Source: Streptomyces sp. HSG2 (GTDB lineage Bacteria; Actinomycetota; Actinomycetes; Streptomycetales; Streptomycetaceae). Taken from it: a stretch of DNA of 64,000 nt. A program made the translations under genes and the position numbers. Numbering within the stretch: the first letter of the stretch is position 1; every line of letters starts with the position of its first letter. The notes beneath the pieces were generated by a model, which saw only the letters and a list, made by a program, of their open reading frames with translations, was not told the origin of the DNA and made no database searches. Shown in pieces: positions 59,834 through 64,000 of the stretch. The stretch is from NCBI RefSeq assembly GCF_016598575.1, contig NZ_CP066801.1:4506501-4570500 (forward strand). Reading direction: 5' to 3'.

Positions 59834-59867
59834 TTGCATAAAACTGCAAGCATGCGTATAGTCATGC
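59834..59867 (+). promoter_or_regulatory. argC promoter overlapped by two ARG boxes
   Basis: TTGCAT (59834-59839) and TATAGT (59857-59862) form a -35/-10 pair with a 17-bp spacer. They are overlaid by two adjacent dyads, TTGCATAAAACTGCAA (59834-59849) and GCATGCGTATAGTCATGC (59850-59867), in the arrangement of ArgR operators. Arginine-bound ArgR would block the promoter. A strong AGGAGGAGGG site follows at about 59874, before ATG 59890. The transposon ends 30 bp before the -35. Confidence 0.8.
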
Positions 59868-59889
59868 TGTCTCAGGAGGAGGGTTCCCC

Positions 59890-60918
59890 ATGACGGTACG
59901 TGCGGCGGTCGCCGGAGCGAGCGGCTACGCGGGCGGAGAGTTGCTGCGTCTCCTGCTCGCCCACCCCGAGGTCGAGATCGGCGCGCTCACCGGCAACACC
60001 AACGCCGGGCAGCCGCTCGGCGGGCTCCAGCCGCACCTGATCCCGCTGGCTGAGAGGGTGCTGGAGCCGACCACCCCGGGCGTGCTCGCCGGTCACGACG
60101 TCGTCTTCCTGGCGCTGCCCCACGGGCAGTCCGCGGCCGTGGCCTCCGGGCTCGACGCGGCCACGCTGGTCGTCGACCTCGGTGCCGACTTCCGTCTCCG
60201 CGACGCCGGGGACTGGGAGGCCTACTACGGCTCCCCGCACGCCGGCACCTGGCCCTACGGCCTGCCCGAACTGCCGGGTGCCCGCGCGGCGCTGGCGGGC
60301 GCCAAGCGGGTCGCGGTGCCCGGTTGTTTCCCGACCGCGGTGTCCCTGGCGCTGGCGCCCGCCTACGCGGCGGGGCTGGTCCGGCCCGAGGCCGTGGTCG
60401 TCGCCTCCTCGGGCACGTCCGGCGCCGGCAAGGCGCTCAAGCCGGGTCTGCTGGGGAGCGAGGTGATGGGTTCCATGTCGCCCTACGGCGTCGGCGGCGT
60501 CCACCGCCACACCCCCGAGATGATCCAGAATCTCTCCGAGGCGGCCGGGGAGCGCGTCACGGTCTCCTTCACGCCCACCCTGGCCCCCATGTCGCGCGGC
60601 ATCCTGGCGACCTGCAGTGCCGGGGCGACGAGCGGCGTCACGGCCGAGTCGCTGCGCGCGGCCTACCGTCGCGCCTACGCCGACGAGCCCTTCGTCCACC
60701 TGCTCCCCGAGGGGCGATGGCCCGCGACCGGGTCCGTCAACGGCTCCAATGCCGTCCAGGTGCAGGTCGTGCACGACGACTCGGCGGACCGCGTGGTCGC
60801 GATCTCCGCGATCGACAACCTCGCCAAGGGAACGGCGGGCGGAGCGGTCCAGAGCATGAACCTGGCCCTCGGTCTCGACGAGACCCTGGGGCTGACGACG
60901 ATCGGAGTCGCGCCGTGA
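59890..60918 (+). CDS. argC: N-acetyl-gamma-glutamyl-phosphate reductase
   Basis: ArgC reduces N-acetylglutamyl phosphate to the semialdehyde, the third step of arginine biosynthesis. The 342-residue protein starts at ATG 59890. The NADP-binding GASGYAGGELLRLLLAHPEV is at residues 9-28, the catalytic cysteine is C146 in VAVPGCFPTA, and HRHTPEMIQ near residue 203 carries the active-site His. It is the first gene of argCJBD. Its stop overlaps the argJ GTG. The gene itself is untouched by the adjacent transposon. Confidence 0.97.
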   Translation: MTVRAAVAGASGYAGGELLRLLLAHPEVEIGALTGNTNAGQPLGGLQPHLIPLAERVLEPTTPGVLAGHDVVFLALPHGQSAAVASGLDAATLVVDLGADFRLRDAGDWEAYYGSPHAGTWPYGLPELPGARAALAGAKRVAVPGCFPTAVSLALAPAYAAGLVRPEAVVVASSGTSGAGKALKPGLLGSEVMGSMSPYGVGGVHRHTPEMIQNLSEAAGERVTVSFTPTLAPMSRGILATCSAGATSGVTAESLRAAYRRAYADEPFVHLLPEGRWPATGSVNGSNAVQVQVVHDDSADRVVAISAIDNLAKGTAGGAVQSMNLALGLDETLGLTTIGVAP

Positions 60919-62066
60919 GTGTGACGGCCGCCAAGGGGTTCACGGCGACGGGCGTCGCCGCCGGGATCAAGGAGAGCGGCGACCTCGACCTGGCCCTCGT
61001 GGTCAACAACGGTCCTCTGCGGGCCGCGGCGGGTGTCTTCACCTCCAACCGGGTCAAGGCCGCGCCGGTCCTGTGGTCCCGGCAGGTCCTCGCCTCGGGG
61101 ATGCTCTCCGCGGTCGTCCTCAACTCCGGAGGCGCCAACGCCTGCACGGGCCCGGGAGGGTTCCAGGACACCCACGCGACCGCCGAGCGGGCCGCCGACG
61201 TGCTCGATGTCGGCGCGGGCGAGATCGCCGTCTGCTCGACCGGCCTCATCGGTGTGCGCCTCCCCATGGAGCGGCTGCTCGCCGGTGTGGAGACCGCCGC
61301 GGCCAGGCTCTCCGAGCACGGCGGCGAAAGGGCCGCCCTGGCCATCAAGACCACCGACACCACGCACAAGACCGCCGTCGTCACCGGGGACGGCTGGACG
61401 GTCGGTGGCATGGCCAAGGGGGCGGGCATGCTCGCTCCCGGCCTGGCCACCATGCTCGTCGTCCTCACCACCGACGCCGACGTGTCGGCGGAGGAGCTCG
61501 ACCGCGTCCTGCGGGACGCCACCAGGGTCACCTTCGACCGGGTCGACTCCGACGGGTGCATGTCCACCAACGACACGGTGCTCCTGCTCGCCTCGGGGTC
61601 CTCCGGCCGGACCCCCGTCCCCCGGGCCTTCGCCGAGGCCGTGCGGGCCGTGTGCGCCGATCTGGCCGGGCAGCTCGTCCGGGACGCGGAGGGGGCCGGC
61701 AAGGACATCCGGATCGACGTGGTGAACGCCGCCACCGAGGACGACGCCGTTCTGGTGGGCCGTGCCGTCGCCCGCAACAATCTCCTCAAGTGCGCCGTCC
61801 ACGGCGAGGACCCGAACTGGGGGAGGGTCCTGTCGGCCGTCGGCACGACGACGGCCGCCTTCGAGCCCGACCGGCTGAACGTCGCCATCAACGACGTGTG
61901 GGTCTGCCGGAACGGCGGCGTCGGCGAGGACCGCGACCTGGTCGACATGCGCTACCGCGAGGTGCGCATCGTGGTCGACCTTGCCGCCGGCGACGAGTCC
62001 GCGACGATCTGGACCAACGACCTCACGGCGGACTACGTCCACGAGAACAGCGCCTACTCCACCTGA
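60915..62066 (+). CDS. argJ: Bifunctional glutamate N-acetyltransferase/ornithine acetyltransferase
   Basis: ArgJ transfers the acetyl group from N-acetylornithine to glutamate, which makes the pathway cyclic. The 383-residue protein starts at GTG 60915, overlapping the argC stop. The precursor cleaves itself before the nucleophilic Thr in GMLAPGLATMLVVL (Thr179), giving alpha and beta chains. FDRVDSDGCMSTNDTVLLLA and CAVHGEDPNWGR are further family marks. argB follows after 104 bp. Confidence 0.96.
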   Translation: MSVTAAKGFTATGVAAGIKESGDLDLALVVNNGPLRAAAGVFTSNRVKAAPVLWSRQVLASGMLSAVVLNSGGANACTGPGGFQDTHATAERAADVLDVGAGEIAVCSTGLIGVRLPMERLLAGVETAAARLSEHGGERAALAIKTTDTTHKTAVVTGDGWTVGGMAKGAGMLAPGLATMLVVLTTDADVSAEELDRVLRDATRVTFDRVDSDGCMSTNDTVLLLASGSSGRTPVPRAFAEAVRAVCADLAGQLVRDAEGAGKDIRIDVVNAATEDDAVLVGRAVARNNLLKCAVHGEDPNWGRVLSAVGTTTAAFEPDRLNVAINDVWVCRNGGVGEDRDLVDMRYREVRIVVDLAAGDESATIWTNDLTADYVHENSAYST

Positions 62067-62170
62067 CGGCCCCGGAGCCGCCCGGGGTACCCGTCCCGAG
62101 GTCCGCTCCGCCGACCTTTCCCGTCCCTCACGAGCGGCGGCCCACCGCCCATACCCTCCGAAAGACGGCC

Positions 62171-63106
62171 ATGTCGCTTCCCCGACCGGACGAGTCCCCA
62201 TCCGCCACCCGCCGACACACCGCCCTGCCCAAAGCACGCACCCTGGTCGAGGCGCTGCCCTGGCTCACCCGGCACCACGGCAAGACCGTCGTCGTCAAGT
62301 TCGGCGGCAACGCCATGGTGGACGAGGACCTCAAGGCGGCCTTCGCCCAGGACATCGTCTTCCTCCGACACGCCGGCCTGCGCCCCGTCGTCGTGCACGG
62401 CGGTGGCCCCCAGATCAGCAAGGCCCTCGAAACACACGGCATCGTCAGCGAGTTCAAGGCCGGTCTGAGAGTCACCACCGAGGAGGCCATGGACGTGGTG
62501 CGGATGGTGCTGGCCGGGCGGGTACAGCGCGAGTTGGTCGGGTTGCTGAACCGACACGGCCCGCTCGCCGTCGGCCTGACCGGCGAAGACGCGCACACGA
62601 TGACCGCCACCCGGCACCGCCCCCGGGTCGACGGCGAACTCGTCGACATCGGCAGGGTCGGCGAGATCACCGAGATCGACACCGGCGCCGTCGAGGCCCT
62701 GCTCGCCGACGGCCGCATCCCGGTGGTCTCCTCCATCGCCCGCTCCCGCGACGACCACCACGTCTACAACGTCAACGCCGACACGGCCGCCGCCGCGCTC
62801 GCCGCGGCGCTGGGAGCCGAGACCCTCATGGTCCTCACCGACGTGGAGGGGCTCTACGAGAACTGGCCGAACAGCGACGAGGTGATCAGCCGTCTCACCG
62901 CCTCGCAGTTGGAACGGCTGCTGCCCGACCTGGCCAGCGGCATGGTGCCGAAGATGCGGGGGTGCCTGCACGCCGTGCGCAACGGTGTCACGACGGCCCG
63001 GGTCATCGACGGGCGCGTGGCCCACTCGATCCTGCTGGAGATCTTCACCGACGAGGGCATCGGCACCATGGTCGTGCCCGACGACCGACATGGAGGCACG
63101 GCGTGA
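62171..63106 (+). CDS. argB: Acetylglutamate kinase
   Basis: ArgB phosphorylates N-acetylglutamate, the second and usually feedback-controlled step. The 311-residue protein starts at ATG 62171. The amino-acid-kinase motifs KTVVVKFGGNAMVD (phosphate-binding Lys), VVVHGGGPQISKAL and YNVNADTAAAALAAALGA are present, and GMVPKMRGCLHAVRNGV closes the nucleotide site. The N-terminal extension of about 35 residues fits the hexameric, arginine-sensitive type. The stop overlaps the argD GTG. Confidence 0.96.
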   Translation: MSLPRPDESPSATRRHTALPKARTLVEALPWLTRHHGKTVVVKFGGNAMVDEDLKAAFAQDIVFLRHAGLRPVVVHGGGPQISKALETHGIVSEFKAGLRVTTEEAMDVVRMVLAGRVQRELVGLLNRHGPLAVGLTGEDAHTMTATRHRPRVDGELVDIGRVGEITEIDTGAVEALLADGRIPVVSSIARSRDDHHVYNVNADTAAAALAAALGAETLMVLTDVEGLYENWPNSDEVISRLTASQLERLLPDLASGMVPKMRGCLHAVRNGVTTARVIDGRVAHSILLEIFTDEGIGTMVVPDDRHGGTA

Positions 63107-64000
63107 CGGCCAACCAGGAACTCACCGCCCGGTGGCGGGACGCGCTCATGGACAACTACGGCACGCCCCGGCTCGCGCTGGTGCGCGGCCTCGGGGACAG
63201 GGTCTGGGACGCCGACGGCGACGAGTACCTCGACTTCGTCGGCGGAATCGCGGTCAACGCGCTGGGCCATGCCCATCCCGCCGTCGTCTCCGCCGTCGGC
63301 CGGCAGATCGGCGAGTTGGGGCACGTGTCGAACCTGTTCGTCGCAGAGCCCGCCGTCGCCCTCGCCGAGCGACTGCTCGGGCTGTTCGAGCGTGAGGGCC
63401 GGGTGTACTTCTGCAATTCCGGGGCCGAGGCCAACGAGGCGGCCTTCAAGATCGGTCGGCTGACCGGCCGTACCCACATGGTCGCCACCTCCGGCGGCTT
63501 CCACGGACGCACCATGGGCGCCCTGGCCCTGACCGGTCAACCCGCCAAGCGGGAGCCTTTCGGCCCGCTCCCCGGCGATGTCACGCACGTCCCCTACGGC
63601 GACGCCCGGGCCCTGGCCGCGGCGGTCACCGAGGAGACGGCCCTGGTGATCATCGAACCGATCCAGGGCGAGAACGGCGTCGTCGTCCCTCCCCCCGGGT
63701 ACCTCAAGGCCGCCCGGGCGATCACCGCCGCCACCGGGGCCCTGCTGGTGCTGGACGAGGTGCAGACCGGCGTCGGGCGCACCGGCCGGTGGTTCGCCTA
63801 CCAGTCCCACGAGGGCGTGTTGCCCGACGTCGTCACCCTGGCCAAGGGCCTCGGCGGGGGTCTGCCGATCGGCGCCGCCGTCGCCTTCGGCCGGGCCGCC
63901 CACCTGCTCGGACCCGGTTCGCACGGCACCACCTTCGGCGGCAACCCGTTGGCCTGCGCCGCCGGCCTGGCCGTCCTCGACACCATCGAGAAGGACGGGC
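63103..64000 (+). CDS. argD: Acetylornithine aminotransferase, 5' part (continues past window)
   Basis: ArgD is a PLP-dependent class III aminotransferase that makes N-acetylornithine from the semialdehyde. It starts at GTG 63103, overlapping the argB stop, and the frame is still open at the window end after about 299 codons. FCNSGAEANEAAFKIGRLTG binds the cofactor phosphate, LLVLDEVQTGVGRTG holds the ring-contacting Asp, and the PLP lysine is K248 in TLAKGLGGG. The usual length is about 400 residues, so roughly a quarter is missing. Confidence 0.96.
   Translation, partial: MTANQELTARWRDALMDNYGTPRLALVRGLGDRVWDADGDEYLDFVGGIAVNALGHAHPAVVSAVGRQIGELGHVSNLFVAEPAVALAERLLGLFEREGRVYFCNSGAEANEAAFKIGRLTGRTHMVATSGGFHGRTMGALALTGQPAKREPFGPLPGDVTHVPYGDARALAAAVTEETALVIIEPIQGENGVVVPPPGYLKAARAITAATGALLVLDEVQTGVGRTGRWFAYQSHEGVLPDVVTLAKGLGGGLPIGAAVAFGRAAHLLGPGSHGTTFGGNPLACAAGLAVLDTIEKDG

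Noticed and set aside
1..64000. tRNA, rRNA or CRISPR arrays
   Set aside because: I looked for cloverleaf-like and evenly repeated patterns and saw none; a dedicated scan with a tRNA finder would be decisive.

Overview
The window is chromosomal DNA of a Streptomyces (or very close relative). The support is the very high G+C content with G/C-rich third codon positions, GTG/TTG starts, GTGA stop/start overlaps, and gene families and gene order typical of the Streptomyces core: pafA-pafB-pafC-tatA-tatC-helY-conservon, infC-rpmI-rplT, pheS-pheT and argC-argJ-argB-argD. The window opens inside pafA and ends inside argD. I saw no tRNA, rRNA or CRISPR array.

Positions 1-15200 hold the 3' end of pafA (Pup ligase), two FKBP-type prolyl isomerases, the WYL regulators pafB and pafC, two small genes, tatA and tatC, a Ski2/Mtr4-like helicase, and a five-gene conservon (sensor-like ATPase, roadblock protein, DUF742 protein, Ras-like GTPase, cytochrome P450) matching the rar/cvn9 operon. 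Positions 15300-25400 hold mostly single genes: an RluA-like pseudouridine synthase, a siderophore-interacting reductase with an iron box, a 5'-3' exonuclease-like protein, an XRE-cupin regulator coupled to a metal-receptor-like protein, a fold-type III PLP enzyme, a mycosin with a membrane partner, SseB and DUF1844 proteins. Positions 25400-34400 return to core information genes: infC with an apparent AUC start and long leader, rpmI, rplT, a SpoU methyltransferase, a sensor kinase, pheS, pheT and a SpoIIE-type phosphatase.

The interval between pheT and argC (about 34.4-59.8 kb) is an accessory hot spot. A 3.5-kb block (SDR, cupin, AraC-type regulator and transposase debris) is bracketed by a 34-bp direct repeat that is the 3' end of a 3-hydroxybutyryl-CoA dehydrogenase gene. 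After DUF1918, DUF6314 and a DUF397/XRE/anti-sigma-like ATPase triad comes a 9.4-kb composite transposon. It is made of two inverted copies of an IS5/IS427-like element with an extra accessory gene, inserted with a TGA duplication into an already decayed gene. Inside lie an IS1380-family element that splits a methyltransferase gene, an ISAs1-family element that splits one flanking IS copy, a P-loop kinase, and an aldo/keto reductase fused to IS3 debris.

From 52307 to 59803 lies an apparently complete Tn7-like transposon: TnsA-, TnsB-, TnsC- and TniQ-like genes in one overlapping operon, multi-site ends, a CACCC duplication and a P-loop kinase as cargo. Its right end stops about 30 bp before the -35 element and ARG boxes of argC, so the arginine operon keeps its core promoter. 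The Tn7-like element and the nested composite transposon are the most notable parts of the window.
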